64,000 nucleotides of DNA from Aeromicrobium wangtongii (GTDB lineage Bacteria > Actinomycetota > Actinomycetes > Propionibacteriales > Nocardioidaceae). Position 1 is the first letter of the stretch. Each line of letters starts with the position of its first letter. The stretch covers positions 3,224,001 to 3,288,000 of the forward strand of contig NZ_CP102173.1 in the NCBI RefSeq assembly GCF_024584515.1, given 5' to 3'. The position numbers were made by a program, and so were the translations under genes. Under the pieces are notes generated by a model, which ran no database searches, was not told where the DNA came from, and was given only the letters and a program-made list of their open reading frames with translations. Positions 6,966 to 16,045 of the stretch are shown in pieces.

Positions 6966-8527
6966 ACGAGCTTCTTCTCCTCGGTGTGGCCGAGCTGGTC
7001 CTTGAACCGCTCGAGGAAGTCATCCAGGTCGGCGGGCAGGTCGTCCCGGGGCACACGGTCCAGCACGGCGACCTCCACAACCGTACGCGAGCCGTCCTGA
7101 CGGGTGCGGATCCAGGTCCGCCTGGGCTTGATGGTCAACGACGCCATGAGGCCGATCAGGCCGGCGATGATGCCGAACAGCGGAACCTTGACCAGCGGCG
7201 ACGAGCCGATCTGGAACCGCGCGAACTGGCGCAGCTCGGTGAACTCGATCGTGCCGCCGTCGGGCAGGTCGGCCGTCATGCCGGGCTGCAGGCTGACCCG
7301 GAAGTTCTGGTCGCCGACGGTGTACTGCTGCATCTTGGACTTGTCCAGGGTGAAGACCGACTGGCTCGTCCCGTCGTCCAGGCCGAGGTCGCCGTGCCAC
7401 ACGTTGAGCCCGACGAGCGGGTTCGCGGCGGCGGGGTGCGCGGACGTCGAGAGGTCCTTGCCGTTCTGCGTCACGGCCGTCGGGATGAAGAACCCCTGGA
7501 AGCCCAGCTGCTCGGGTTGTGCGTCCGGCACCTTGATGATGCCGTTGGAGGTGTACGTCGCGTCGGCGGGCAGGAACGGCACGGCGTCGTTGTAGACGAC
7601 ATCGCCGTTCGCATCGGTGATCTTGAAGACCGGCGCATAGCCCTGGCCCAGCAGGTAGACCGAGGTGTTGCCGATCGCCAGCGGGTGGTTGACCTCGATG
7701 TCGAAGGGCTTGGGATCGTCCCCCGGCTTGGCGGAGTACGTGCCGGTGGCCCGGAACTCGCGGGGCGCACCGGCCTGCGGGCTGCCGAACGGCTGGAACT
7801 TCGCGGTGACCTTGTCGAGCGTGAGCGAGAACGGCGGCAGGTCGTCGGTGTGGAACAACGTGCCGGAGCTGAACTCGTCGTACTGCGGCAGGGAGTTGGC
7901 GAACTGCCCTCCACCGTCGGTCACGATGACCGATCCGCGGTAGCCGAACAGCGTCCCGACCGCGACGCCGATCAGCACGACGACGATGCTGACGTGGAAC
8001 AGCAGGTTGCCGGCCTCGCGCAGGAATCCCTTCTCGGCGCTGACCTCACGCACCCCGTCGCGGTCGACGACGTCGATGCGCGAGCGCCCGAGGGCGCGGC
8101 GTGCGGCCGCCACGACCTCGTCGGGCGAGGAGTCGGTCTCGAACGACGCGGACGCCGGGAGACGGGAGAAGTTGCGCGGCGCCTTGGGCGGACGGGCCCG
8201 CAGGGCGCGGTAGTAGACGAATGCCCGCGGCAGGATGCAGCCGACCAGCGACACCATCAGCAGCAGGTAGACCGCACTGAACCACGGCGAGCTGTAGACG
8301 CTGAAGAAGCCCAGGTCGTCCAGGATCGGCGCGGACTTGGGGTGCTCCAGGAAGTACGTCTCGACGGCCTGCGCGTCGACGCCGCGCTGGGGCACCAAGG
8401 ACCCCGGCACGGCGGCGATCGCCAGCAGCAGCAGGAGCATCAGCGCCGTGCGCATGGATGTCAGCTGTCGCCAGAACCATCGGGTCAGCTCGCGGCCTCC
8501 CAGCTCGCTGACGGCGTTGCTGCTCAT
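6962..8527 (-). CDS. resB: cytochrome c biogenesis protein ResB
   Basis: This 521-residue protein has three N-terminal membrane helices (around residues 20-40, 75-95 and 165-185), a long periplasmic domain and a final helix near residue 455, the standard ResB layout. It is the partner of CcsB in heme delivery and ligation for c-type cytochromes. The ATG is preceded by AGGAAGAGAACCG. A 9-codon micro-ORF (MNDQEENR) ends in ATGA overlap with this start and may couple translation to ccdA. The order ccdA-resB-ccsB matches the actinobacterial norm. Confidence 0.93.
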   Translation of the reverse strand: MSSNAVSELGGRELTRWFWRQLTSMRTALMLLLLLAIAAVPGSLVPQRGVDAQAVETYFLEHPKSAPILDDLGFFSVYSSPWFSAVYLLLMVSLVGCILPRAFVYYRALRARPPKAPRNFSRLPASASFETDSSPDEVVAAARRALGRSRIDVVDRDGVREVSAEKGFLREAGNLLFHVSIVVVLIGVAVGTLFGYRGSVIVTDGGGQFANSLPQYDEFSSGTLFHTDDLPPFSLTLDKVTAKFQPFGSPQAGAPREFRATGTYSAKPGDDPKPFDIEVNHPLAIGNTSVYLLGQGYAPVFKITDANGDVVYNDAVPFLPADATYTSNGIIKVPDAQPEQLGFQGFFIPTAVTQNGKDLSTSAHPAAANPLVGLNVWHGDLGLDDGTSQSVFTLDKSKMQQYTVGDQNFRVSLQPGMTADLPDGGTIEFTELRQFARFQIGSSPLVKVPLFGIIAGLIGLMASLTIKPRRTWIRTRQDGSRTVVEVAVLDRVPRDDLPADLDDFLERFKDQLGHTEEKKLV

Positions 8528-8591
8528 CGGTTCTCTTCCTGATCGTTCATGGGGTCTCGTTCGGGGGCTTCGTCGATCGGGCGGCCTGGGC

Positions 8592-9344
8592 TCACACCGG
8601 CGCCTCGAATCCCGTCACCCAGGTCTGCATCTCCCCGACCAGGTCGTCCCACAGGCCCGTCACGAGCATGACGCCGACGGCGATCAGCAGGACGCCGCCG
8701 GTGACCGACACCGCACGCTGGTGCCGGCGGAACCACGAGACGGCGGTCATGAACCGGCCGAATCCCAGTGCTGCGAGGACGAACGGGATGCCCAGGCCCA
8801 GGCAGTACACGAGCGCGAGCACCGCGCCCCGCGACGCCGTGGTGTCGTCGGTGGCCATCGACAATCCGAGCACCGCGGTCAGGGTCGGTCCGACGCACGG
8901 GATCCAGCCCACGCCGAAGAACACACCCAGCAGCGGGGCGATGGCCAGACCGACCGCGGGCACCGCGTGGACGCGCACCTCCCGCTGCAGGAGGGGGACG
9001 AAACCGATGAAGGCCAGTCCCACGACGATCACCAGGATCCCGGCGATCAGGCTCAGCGTGTCCTGGTAGCGCCGCAGCTCCAGCCCGATCGAGCCGAACA
9101 GCGCGCCGCCGAGCACGAAGACCGTCGAGAAGCCGAGCACGAACAGCACCGCACCGGCCAGCAGCCGACCGCGACGGGCCGACTCCAGGTCCTGGGCCGC
9201 GACGCCGGAGACATAGGACAGGTAGCCCGGCAGCAGCGGCAGGACGCACGGGGAGAAGAACGACACCAGACCCGCCAGTGCCGCCACCGGCACGGCCAGC
9301 AGCAGGTTGCCGGAGTAGACGGTGTCCTGGAACCAATCGGTCAC
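8592..9344 (-). CDS. ccdA: thiol-disulfide transporter CcdA
   Basis: This membrane protein of 250 residues has six helices and the two conserved redox cysteines in SFFSPCVLPLLPGYLSY (about residue 33) and VGWIPCVGPTL (about 145). CcdA passes electrons from cytoplasmic thioredoxin to outward-facing thioredoxin-like proteins, keeping apocytochrome c cysteines reduced. The GTG start overlaps the stop of the TlpA-like gene (GTGA), so donor and acceptor are co-produced. The downstream resB gene starts after a 64-bp gap. Confidence 0.93.
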   Translation of the reverse strand: MTDWFQDTVYSGNLLLAVPVAALAGLVSFFSPCVLPLLPGYLSYVSGVAAQDLESARRGRLLAGAVLFVLGFSTVFVLGGALFGSIGLELRRYQDTLSLIAGILVIVVGLAFIGFVPLLQREVRVHAVPAVGLAIAPLLGVFFGVGWIPCVGPTLTAVLGLSMATDDTTASRGAVLALVYCLGLGIPFVLAALGFGRFMTAVSWFRRHQRAVSVTGGVLLIAVGVMLVTGLWDDLVGEMQTWVTGFEAPV

Positions 9345-9916
9345 GCGGTGCTCTTCTGGACGTCGTCGATCAGGTTGGCCAACGTGGACGCCGAGACCTT
9401 GTCGATGACCCGGGCGGCGACGCGCCCCTCGGCGTCGATGATCCAGGTCGTGGGGATGGCCGTGGTCGGCAGGCTGTCGTTGAACGCGAGCTCGAGCTTG
9501 CCGCCCTGGTCGGTGAAGCTGGGATAGCTGACGCCGAACTTGCGGTTGAACGCGATGGCCGACGCCGGGTCCTTGGTGCGCGTCAGCATGCCGACGAACT
9601 GGACGTCCTTGGACGCGTACTCGGACGCGACCTCCTCCAGCGCCGGCGCCTCCGCGCGGCAGGGTGCGCACCACGGGCCCCAGAGGTTGACCACGATCGT
9701 CTTGCCGGCGAAGTCGGCCGTCGAGAGCGGCTTGCCGTCCAGGCCCTCCCCCTCGAGCACCGGCGCCTTCTCGCGGTCGGCGGCATCGACCCGTGTGATC
9801 GAGCCGTCACCGGACACGAAGCCGCTGGTCGTCCCGCGGTTGCCGACGCCGCCGCACGCGGCGAGCAGGGCCAGGGCCCCGATCGCCGCGACGGAACGGG
9901 CGCGCAGAGAGATCAT
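9341..9916 (-). CDS. TlpA/ResA-like thiol-disulfide lipoprotein
   Basis: The 191 residues begin with a lipoprotein signal ending in the lipobox LLAAC (Cys21), so the mature protein is anchored outside the membrane. The thioredoxin fold carries the active site GPWCAPCRAE (Cys83 and Cys86) and a cis-proline region LPTTAIPTTWIID. It should reduce the heme-binding cysteines of apocytochrome c, fed by CcdA, whose gene overlaps it by 4 bp. It sits 2 bp after the phosphatase stop in the same operon. Confidence 0.9.
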   Translation of the reverse strand: MISLRARSVAAIGALALLAACGGVGNRGTTSGFVSGDGSITRVDAADREKAPVLEGEGLDGKPLSTADFAGKTIVVNLWGPWCAPCRAEAPALEEVASEYASKDVQFVGMLTRTKDPASAIAFNRKFGVSYPSFTDQGGKLELAFNDSLPTTAIPTTWIIDAEGRVAARVIDKVSASTLANLIDDVQKSTA

Positions 9917-9918
9917 GA

Positions 9919-10569
9919 TCAGGCGCCGCCGACGACCTTGCCGCGCAGAGCGGGCGGCAGCAGGTCACCCGCCGGCTCGCTGTACGTGAAGCCGACGAAC
10001 TCGTCGCCGTCGAAGGTCAGGCTGGTCAGGCTGGCCAGGGTGCACTGCCGCTTGCGGGGGTCGTGCACGAAGCTCTTCTGCTCGTACGACCGGCGGGCGA
10101 TCCACACCGGCAGCTGGTGCGAGACGATGACCGCCTCGTGGCCGCGGGCGGCCTCACGGGCGTCGTCGACGGCCGAGCGCATGCGTGCCGCGATGTCCTT
10201 GTACGGCTCGCCCCAGGACGGGCGGATGGGATTGCGCAGCATCCACCAGTTGCGCGGGTTGGTGAAGGCGCCGTTGCCGACACCGACGGTCTTGCCCTCG
10301 AACAGGTTGTCGGCCTCGATGACCCGGTCATCGGTGTGGATCGGCACCTCCAGCAGCTCCGACAGCGGCTGCGCGGTCTGCTGCGCGCGCTCGAGCGGCG
10401 ATGCGACCATGTGCACGATCTCGTTCTTGGACAGGAAATCCGCGGCACGCTTGGCCATCTGGTGGCCGAGCTCGGAGAGCACGAACTCCGGGAGCCGTCC
10501 GTACAGGACGCCTTCGGGGTTGTGGACCTCGCCGTGGCGCATCAGGTGCACGATGGTTCGTTCGGACAT
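9919..10569 (-). CDS. histidine phosphatase family protein
   Basis: The protein has 216 residues of the phosphoglycerate mutase-like fold. The catalytic motif HLMRHGEVHNPEG places the phospho-accepting His at residue 12, and the second catalytic His lies in AVIVSHQLPVW. Length and motifs fit a cofactor-dependent phosphatase rather than a glycolytic mutase. In mycobacteria the same gene lies between hemL and the thioredoxin-like gene, so its position is conserved, but the substrate is unknown. The start follows AGAGAGGGCAGC. It lies 24 bp downstream of hemL. Confidence 0.88.
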   Translation of the reverse strand: MSERTIVHLMRHGEVHNPEGVLYGRLPEFVLSELGHQMAKRAADFLSKNEIVHMVASPLERAQQTAQPLSELLEVPIHTDDRVIEADNLFEGKTVGVGNGAFTNPRNWWMLRNPIRPSWGEPYKDIAARMRSAVDDAREAARGHEAVIVSHQLPVWIARRSYEQKSFVHDPRKRQCTLASLTSLTFDGDEFVGFTYSEPAGDLLPPALRGKVVGGA

Positions 10570-10593
10570 GCTGCCCTCTCTTGTTCGGGTGGG

Positions 10594-11919
10594 CTAGTTC
10601 TGCGCGGTGGCCCGCGCGGCTGCACGGGCGGCGCCCGGCAGTGCCGCGCCAATTCTAGAGAGTGCCTCCTCGTCGTGTGCGGCCGAGACGAACCAGCACT
10701 CGAATGCGCTCGGCGGCAGGTACACGCCGGCGTCCAGCATCGCGTGGAAGAAGGGCTTGTAGCGCCACGCCTCCTGCGCCTGCGCGGCGGCGAAATGGGT
10801 GACCGGCTCGTCGGTGCCCCAGAAGACGCTGAACATGTTGCCGGCGTTCTGCAGGGTGTGCTTGACACCCTCGGCGGCAAGGGCCTCGGTCACCATCGTC
10901 CTGAGGCGGGCCGAGGCGGCGTCGAGGCGCGCGTACGCATCGGCGTCGGCGAGCCGCAGTGTCGTCAGGCCGGCGGTCGTGGCGATCGGATTGCCCGACA
11001 GCGTCCCGGCCTGGTAGACCGGGCCGGCCGGCGCGAGCTGCTCCATGACGTCCTTGCGGCCGCCGAAGGCCGCCGCGGGGAAGCCGCCGCCCATGACCTT
11101 GCCGAAGGTGACCAGGTCGGGCGCCCAGCCCTCCTGCTGGCCGTCCAGGCCCCAGTGGCCCGAGCGGGTCACCCGGAAACCGGTCATGACCTCGTCGCTG
11201 ACGAACAAAGCGCCGTGACGCGCACAGACCTCGGACAGGAACCGGTTGAAACCGGGCTCCGGCGGGACGACGCCCATGTTGCCGGCCGCGGCCTCGGTGA
11301 TCAGGCACGCGATCTGGTCGCCGTACTCGGCGAACGCCGCCTCGACGGCGGCACGGTCGTTGTACGGCAGGACGATGGTGTCGGCCGTGACGTGCGCCGG
11401 CACCCCGGGCGTCTCGGGCAGGCCGAGGGTCACGACGCCGGAGCCGGCCTCGGCCAGCAGCGCGTCGACGTGGCCGTGGTAGCAACCGGCGAACTTGACG
11501 ATCTTGTCGCGGCCGGTGAACCCACGGGCCAGCCGGATCGCCGACATCGTCGCCTCGGTGCCCGATGACACCATGCGCACCATCTCGGCGGACGTGCGGT
11601 CCACGATCTCCTCGGCCAGGAGGACCTCCGGCTCGCTGGGCGTGCCGAAGGACGTCCCGCGGGCCACGGCTGCGCCCACGGCGGCCAGCACCTCGGGATG
11701 GGCGTGGCCCAGCAGCATCGGGCCCCAGGACCCCACCAGGTCGACGTACCGGTTGCCGTCGACGTCGGTCAGCCAGGCCCCCTCGCCCGATGCCATGAAG
11801 ATCGGTGTCCCGCCGACGGCCCGGAAGGCACGGACCGGCGAGTTGACCCCACCGGGGGAGACGGCGCGAGCGCGATCGAACAGCTGCTGGGAGGCGGGGA
11901 GCGGAGTCACGCCCCCCAT
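10594..11919 (-). CDS. hemL: glutamate-1-semialdehyde 2,1-aminomutase
   Basis: This PLP enzyme of about 441 residues catalyses the last step of the C5 route to 5-aminolevulinate, moving the amino group of glutamate-1-semialdehyde. The N-terminal [17 protein letters not shown] and the cofactor lysine context [18 protein letters not shown] are diagnostic. I chose the ATG at 11919, which has GCGGGGAC just upstream; an ATG at 11931 would add four residues. The tetrapyrrole operon with hemA lies about 6 kb away on the same strand. This gene instead heads the cytochrome c maturation run, which links heme supply to its use. Confidence 0.93.
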   Translation of the reverse strand: MGGVTPLPASQQLFDRARAVSPGGVNSPVRAFRAVGGTPIFMASGEGAWLTDVDGNRYVDLVGSWGPMLLGHAHPEVLAAVGAAVARGTSFGTPSEPEVLLAEEIVDRTSAEMVRMVSSGTEATMSAIRLARGFTGRDKIVKFAGCYHGHVDALLAEAGSGVVTLGLPETPGVPAHVTADTIVLPYNDRAAVEAAFAEYGDQIACLITEAAAGNMGVVPPEPGFNRFLSEVCARHGALFVSDEVMTGFRVTRSGHWGLDGQQEGWAPDLVTFGKVMGGGFPAAAFGGRKDVMEQLAPAGPVYQAGTLSGNPIATTAGLTTLRLADADAYARLDAASARLRTMVTEALAAEGVKHTLQNAGNMFSVFWGTDEPVTHFAAAQAQEAWRYKPFFHAMLDAGVYLPPSAFECWFVSAAHDEEALSRIGAALPGAARAAARATAQN

Positions 11920-11962
11920 TGTCCCCGCCATGACAAGGCCGGCTGCCACGGGCGTCACCGGC

Positions 11963-11990
11963 CGTAACCTGAGCGCTGCCGGGTCGTTGA
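11963..11990 (+). promoter_or_regulatory. candidate sigma-BldN-type promoter of the lytic transglycosylase gene
   Basis: The elements CGTAAC (11963-11968) and CGTTGA (11985-11990) are separated by exactly 16 nt. This equals the consensus I recall for Streptomyces sigma-BldN (CGTAAC-N16-CGTTGA). Transcription would start near 11997 and give a leader of about 100 nt. A BldN-like sigma gene is in this window at 22011. A related site precedes the probable anti-sigma gene at 22816. Confidence 0.6.
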
Positions 11991-12037
11991 AAAGTGTGGC
12001 CTGCGCCACTGTGGGACTGGCACGACGGCGGATGCTG

Positions 12038-12056
12038 GCGTAACATCGGTTTACGC
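12038..12056. promoter_or_regulatory. palindrome GCGTAA-N7-TTACGC upstream of the transglycosylase gene
   Basis: A perfect 6-bp inverted repeat with a 7-nt spacer lies 41 bp before the ATG at 12098, downstream of the predicted BldN-type promoter. It could be an operator or a second promoter region. I recognise no regulator for it. Confidence 0.35.
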
Positions 12057-12097
12057 ATACGGCGCGGGCAAATTTCGCCGGTTCGGGAGGGTGTGAC

Positions 12098-13372
12098 ATG
12101 GGAGTTCGACAGCTCACGCGCTGGCAGAAGGCCAGCGCACTGGTGCCGATGGCAGTACTGGTCGGCGCGTGGGGCGCCGCGATCGGCAACTCCGGTCTGG
12201 CGACCGCCTCGGACGGCCCCTCGGACGGCGCTGTCCCCGATGTCCCGTCCACGGCCTTCGAGCAGCCCGCCAGCGTCCAGCAGACCCCCGCCGGCGTCGA
12301 TGCGAAGGCCGGCGCTGCGGGCACGGTCGCGACGCTGTCGACCAATGGCATCCCGACGGCGGCGCTCAACGCCTACCGTCGCTCCGAGACCCTCCTGGGC
12401 AAGGCCGACAAGGTCTGCAACCTGCAGTGGAACCTGGTGGCCGCGATCGGCCGCGTCGAGTCCAACCACGGCCGATCGGGCGGCAATGCGCTGGACGGCG
12501 ACGGCATCGCCCAGCCGGGCATCTTCGGGGTGCCGCTGGACGGCAAGGACGGCCGCGCCAACATCGGTGACACCGACAGCGGCGAGCTGGACAACAACTC
12601 GGTCTACGACCTGGCCGTGGGACCCATGCAGTTCATCCCGGGGACCTGGAAGTCCGTCGGCGTCGACGCGGACAACGACGGCGACAAGAACCCGCAGAGC
12701 ATCAACGACGCGGCCACCTCGGCCGGCATCTACCTGTGCGCCGGCGAGGGCGATCTGTCCGATCCGTCCGTCGCGGCCGCCGCGGTCAAGCGCTACAACA
12801 ACTCCGATGCCTACGTGGACCTCGTGCTGAAGATCTCGGCCGCGTACGCGAACGGCGACTTCACGCAGTCGCCCAACGGCGTCTCAGCCGCGCCGGTCCT
12901 GACGCGGTCCGCGGACGACCAGACCCTGACACCGGCCCAGCGCAAGAAGGCCGCGAACGCCCAGAAGTCGACCGAGAAGAAGAAGTCCGTCGCGAAGCCG
13001 GGCGCCGGTGGCACCAAGGGCGGTGGCTCGGGTGGTGGCACCAAGATCACCCCGATCCCTGCGCCGGGGGCGGGCGGCTCCGGCAGCGGCGGTGGCGGAA
13101 ACGGGTCCGGTGGCGGCAGTGGCGGCGGCGGTGGAGGCACCACCAAGCCCGCGCCCGGCACGCTCGGTGGCGGCGTCCAGGACCTCGTCGAGGACACCCC
13201 GCTGTCCCCCCTGGCCCCGGTCACCAAGCCGGTCACGGGCCTGCTGACCCTCGTCGAGGCCATCCCGCGGTGCACGGCCCTCGCCTCGGCCGGTCCGAGC
13301 GCCGCGTACCCCAGCACCAAGTACATGGAGCGCTACAACGCCTGCATCAAGGAGCTCACCGGGAAGAAGTGA
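12098..13372 (+). CDS. lytic transglycosylase, MltB-like (SLT_2 fold)
   Basis: This 424-residue exported protein starts with a basic, hydrophobic signal segment (about 5-35). The catalytic domain (about 85-260) has the glutamate in [15 protein letters not shown] and the typical [15 protein letters not shown] and [15 protein letters not shown] stretches of MltB-family peptidoglycan lytic transglycosylases. From about residue 290 a low-complexity Lys/Gly/Ser linker runs to a C-terminal domain with two cysteines (IPRCTALA and YNACIKEL). A strong Shine-Dalgarno GGGAGGGTG precedes the ATG. Upstream sits a BldN-type promoter candidate, which hints at developmental or envelope-stress control. Confidence 0.88.
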   Translation: MGVRQLTRWQKASALVPMAVLVGAWGAAIGNSGLATASDGPSDGAVPDVPSTAFEQPASVQQTPAGVDAKAGAAGTVATLSTNGIPTAALNAYRRSETLLGKADKVCNLQWNLVAAIGRVESNHGRSGGNALDGDGIAQPGIFGVPLDGKDGRANIGDTDSGELDNNSVYDLAVGPMQFIPGTWKSVGVDADNDGDKNPQSINDAATSAGIYLCAGEGDLSDPSVAAAAVKRYNNSDAYVDLVLKISAAYANGDFTQSPNGVSAAPVLTRSADDQTLTPAQRKKAANAQKSTEKKKSVAKPGAGGTKGGGSGGGTKITPIPAPGAGGSGSGGGGNGSGGGSGGGGGGTTKPAPGTLGGGVQDLVEDTPLSPLAPVTKPVTGLLTLVEAIPRCTALASAGPSAAYPSTKYMERYNACIKELTGKK

Positions 13373-13376
13373 GGTC

Positions 13377-13407
13377 GCGGACCGCTCGCCACGGGCGAGC
13401 GGTCCGC
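13377..13407. terminator. bidirectional hairpin terminator
   Basis: A perfect 14-bp stem (GCGGACCGCTCGCC and its complement) with a 3-nt loop lies between the convergent transglycosylase and hemB genes, starting 4 bp after the former's stop. There is no T-tract, as is usual in high-GC actinobacteria. Confidence 0.85.
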
Positions 13408-13412
13408 TCGGC

Positions 13413-14390
13413 TCAGCGGCGCAGGCGCTCGGCCAGCTCCATCGCCCAGTAGGTCAGGACGATGTCGGCGCCGGCGCGGCGGATCGAGATGATGATCTCG
13501 TCGATCGCCCGTTCGCGATCGATCCAGCCGTTGGCCGCTGCCGCCTCGACCATCGCCAGCTCACCGGAGATGTTGTAGGCAGCCACGGGCACATCGACGG
13601 CTGCGCGCACGTCGGCGATCAGGTCGAGGTACGACAGGGCCGGCTTGACCATGACCATGTCGGCGCCCTCGCCGATGTCGAGCAGGGTCTCGCGGATCGC
13701 CTCGCGGCCATTGGCCGGATCCTGCTGGTAGGTCTTGCGGTCGCCCTGCAGGGACGAGTCGACGGCCTCGCGGAACGGACCGTAGAACGCCGACGAGTAC
13801 TTCGCGGCGTACGCCAGGATGACCGTCTCGTCGTGCCCGGCCGCGTCCAGCGCGGCCCGGATGACGCCGACCTGGCCGTCCATCATGCCGCTCGGACCCA
13901 CGACGTGGGCACCGGACTCGGCCTGCACGACACCCATCTGGGCGTAGATCTCCAGCGTCGCGTCGTTGTCGACCCGGCCGCGGGAGTCCAGCACACCGCA
14001 GTGCCCGTGATCGGTGAACTCGTCGAGGCACAGATCGGCCATGACCAGCAGGTCGTCACCGACCTCGCTGCGCGCATCGGCCAGTGCCACGTTCAAGATG
14101 CCGTCGGGATCGAGCGCCCCCGAGCCCTGGGCGTCCTTGTGCTCGGGCAGGCCGAACAGCATGACGCCGCCGAGCCCGAGGGCTGCCGCCTCGGCGTAGA
14201 CCGCACGCGCGGATTCCCGCGTGTGCTGGACGACGCCGGGCATGCTCGCGATGGGACGGGCCTCGGACCGGCCCTCCGCCACGAACATCGGCAGCACCAG
14301 CTGCGAGGGCTGGACGTGCGTCTCCGCGACCAACCGCCTCATCGCCGGCGACTGGCGCAGGCGACGAGGGCGGTCAGCGGGAAATGTCAT
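13413..14390 (-). CDS. hemB: porphobilinogen synthase
   Basis: This 325-residue enzyme condenses two 5-aminolevulinate molecules into porphobilinogen. The Schiff-base lysines are in [14 protein letters not shown] and [14 protein letters not shown]. The metal region reads [14 protein letters not shown], where the second cysteine of the zinc-type CxC is replaced by Asp, so this is probably the magnesium-dependent variant. The ATG overlaps the stop of the hemD fusion gene, making it the last gene of rex-hemA-hemC-hemD-hemB. A strong hairpin follows its stop. Confidence 0.95.
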   Translation of the reverse strand: MTFPADRPRRLRQSPAMRRLVAETHVQPSQLVLPMFVAEGRSEARPIASMPGVVQHTRESARAVYAEAAALGLGGVMLFGLPEHKDAQGSGALDPDGILNVALADARSEVGDDLLVMADLCLDEFTDHGHCGVLDSRGRVDNDATLEIYAQMGVVQAESGAHVVGPSGMMDGQVGVIRAALDAAGHDETVILAYAAKYSSAFYGPFREAVDSSLQGDRKTYQQDPANGREAIRETLLDIGEGADMVMVKPALSYLDLIADVRAAVDVPVAAYNISGELAMVEAAAANGWIDRERAIDEIIISIRRAGADIVLTYWAMELAERLRR

Positions 14391-16015
14391 GCCTTGCGAC
14401 GCGTCGACGGACGCTTCTGCGACGGCTTGGTGACGGGCTCACCGGCCTCGACGAAGGCCAGACGGCGCGCGGCACCGAACTCGGCCAGCGCGTCGGCCAG
14501 CTCCTCGACGGACGGGGACTCGGCGACGACGTCGACCCGCAGGCCGTGCTCCTCGGCGGTCTTGGCCGTCGCGGGACCGATGCACGCGATGATCGTCGAC
14601 GCGTGCGGCTTGCCGGCGATGCCGACCAGGTTGCGCACGGTGGACGACGAGGTGAACATGACCGCATCGAACTTGCCGGTCTTGATCGCCTCACGCGTCG
14701 GCGCCGGCGGCGGGGCGGCCCGGACGGTCCGGTAGGCGGTGACGTCGTCGACCTCCCAGCCCAGATCGATCAGGCCTGCGACGAGGGTCTCGGTCGCGAT
14801 GTCGGCGCGCGGCAGGAACACCCGGTTGATCGGGTCGAGCAGGTCGTCGTACGGCGGCCAGTCGTCCAGGAGCCCACGTGCGGACTGCTCGCCCGACGGG
14901 ATCAGGTCGGCACGGATGCCCCAGGTCGCGATGGCCTCGGCGGTCTTCTCACCGACCGCGGCGATCTTGAGGCCGGAGAACGCGCGAGCGTCCAGACCGT
15001 ACTCGTCGAACTTCTCCCGCACCGCCTTGACGGCGTTGACGCTGGTGAAGGCGATCCACTCGTACCGGCCCTCGACCAGGCCTCGGACGGCCTTGTCCAT
15101 CTGCTGCGGGTTGCGCGGCGGCTCGACCGAGATGGTCGGCACCTCCTCGGAGATCGCTCCGAAGCCACGCAGCCGCGAAGCCAGTCCGGCAGCCTGCTCC
15201 TTGGTGCGGGGCACCAGGATGCGCCAGCCGTACAGCGGCTTGGTCTCGAACCACGACAGCGTCTCGCGCATCGCGACGACCTCGCCGACGACCGTGATGG
15301 CCGGCGACGTCATGCCGGCGGCCTTGGCGTCCGCGGCGATCTCGGCCAGCGTCGAGACGACCGTGCTCTGCTCGGTCGTGGTGCCGACCCGCGTCATCGC
15401 AACGGGCGTCTCGGGCTTGCGACCGGCGTCGACGAGCCCGCGGGCGACCTCGTCGATACGGGCGACGGCCGAGAGGAGGACGAGCGTGTCCTGCGTGGCG
15501 TGATCGGACCAGTTGATGGTCGAGTCACCGACGCTGACGACCGAGAACTCACGGTGCGCCTTGTTCGTCAGCGGCACGCCGGCGTAGGCCGGGACCGCGG
15601 CGATCGAGGAGATGCCCGGGACGATCTCGAAGCCGATGCCGGCCTTGTTGCACGCCGCGGCCTCCTCGGGCCCGGTCGCGTAGGTGAACGGGTCACCAGC
15701 GATGAGGCGGACGACCTGCGCACCGGTCTTGGCGTGCTTGACGACCAGACGTCCTCGCGCGGCGTGGGTCAACGGCTCGCCGTCCTCGCCGACTCCCCCG
15801 TCGATGATCTCGGCCCCGTTGGTGACGAGGGCCGCCTGCTCGGGAAGCTCCGTGATGACGATGTCGGCCTGGGCCAGCAGCTCGGTCGCACGGACGGTCA
15901 GGAGACGCGCATCGCCCGGTCCGGCACCGACGAAGCTCACATGGCCACGGGGGGCCTTGCGAGCAGGTTTGCTCGGTGTGGACGGTGCTTCTGGCATCGC
16001 AGTGGTGATGGTCAC
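14387..16015 (-). CDS. hemD: tetrapyrrole methylase / uroporphyrinogen-III synthase fusion
   Basis: The 542 residues contain two enzymes. Residues about 25-265 are a tetrapyrrole methylase of the uroporphyrinogen-III C-methyltransferase type ([33 protein letters not shown]). Residues about 275-515 are uroporphyrinogen-III synthase ([37 protein letters not shown]). The fusion is common in actinobacteria. The methylase loop reads [12 protein letters not shown] rather than the usual GDPFVFGRGGEE, so methyltransferase activity is less certain than the synthase. The GTG start has AAAGGAACACA upstream and follows hemC by 30 bp. Confidence 0.92.
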   Translation of the reverse strand: MTITTAMPEAPSTPSKPARKAPRGHVSFVGAGPGDARLLTVRATELLAQADIVITELPEQAALVTNGAEIIDGGVGEDGEPLTHAARGRLVVKHAKTGAQVVRLIAGDPFTYATGPEEAAACNKAGIGFEIVPGISSIAAVPAYAGVPLTNKAHREFSVVSVGDSTINWSDHATQDTLVLLSAVARIDEVARGLVDAGRKPETPVAMTRVGTTTEQSTVVSTLAEIAADAKAAGMTSPAITVVGEVVAMRETLSWFETKPLYGWRILVPRTKEQAAGLASRLRGFGAISEEVPTISVEPPRNPQQMDKAVRGLVEGRYEWIAFTSVNAVKAVREKFDEYGLDARAFSGLKIAAVGEKTAEAIATWGIRADLIPSGEQSARGLLDDWPPYDDLLDPINRVFLPRADIATETLVAGLIDLGWEVDDVTAYRTVRAAPPPAPTREAIKTGKFDAVMFTSSSTVRNLVGIAGKPHASTIIACIGPATAKTAEEHGLRVDVVAESPSVEELADALAEFGAARRLAFVEAGEPVTKPSQKRPSTRRKA

Positions 16016-16045
16016 TGTGTTCCTTTTCTCGGGCTGTCAGGGGGG

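Noticed and set aside
5040-7100. Long + strand open frame of 686 codons
   Set aside because: It runs antisense to the ABC ATPase, ccsB and resB genes, has Arg/Gly/Asp-rich low-complexity composition and no recognisable domain. GC-rich third positions keep stop codons out of this frame.
11932-12097. c-di-AMP (ydaO) riboswitch before the transglycosylase gene
   Set aside because: Such switches often precede wall-lytic genes in actinobacteria, and disA is in the window. The 166-bp gap is short and I could not see the conserved ydaO core.
13010-13140. Gly/Ser-rich tandem-like repeats
   Set aside because: They are the coding sequence of the linker in the transglycosylase, not an independent repeat element or CRISPR array.
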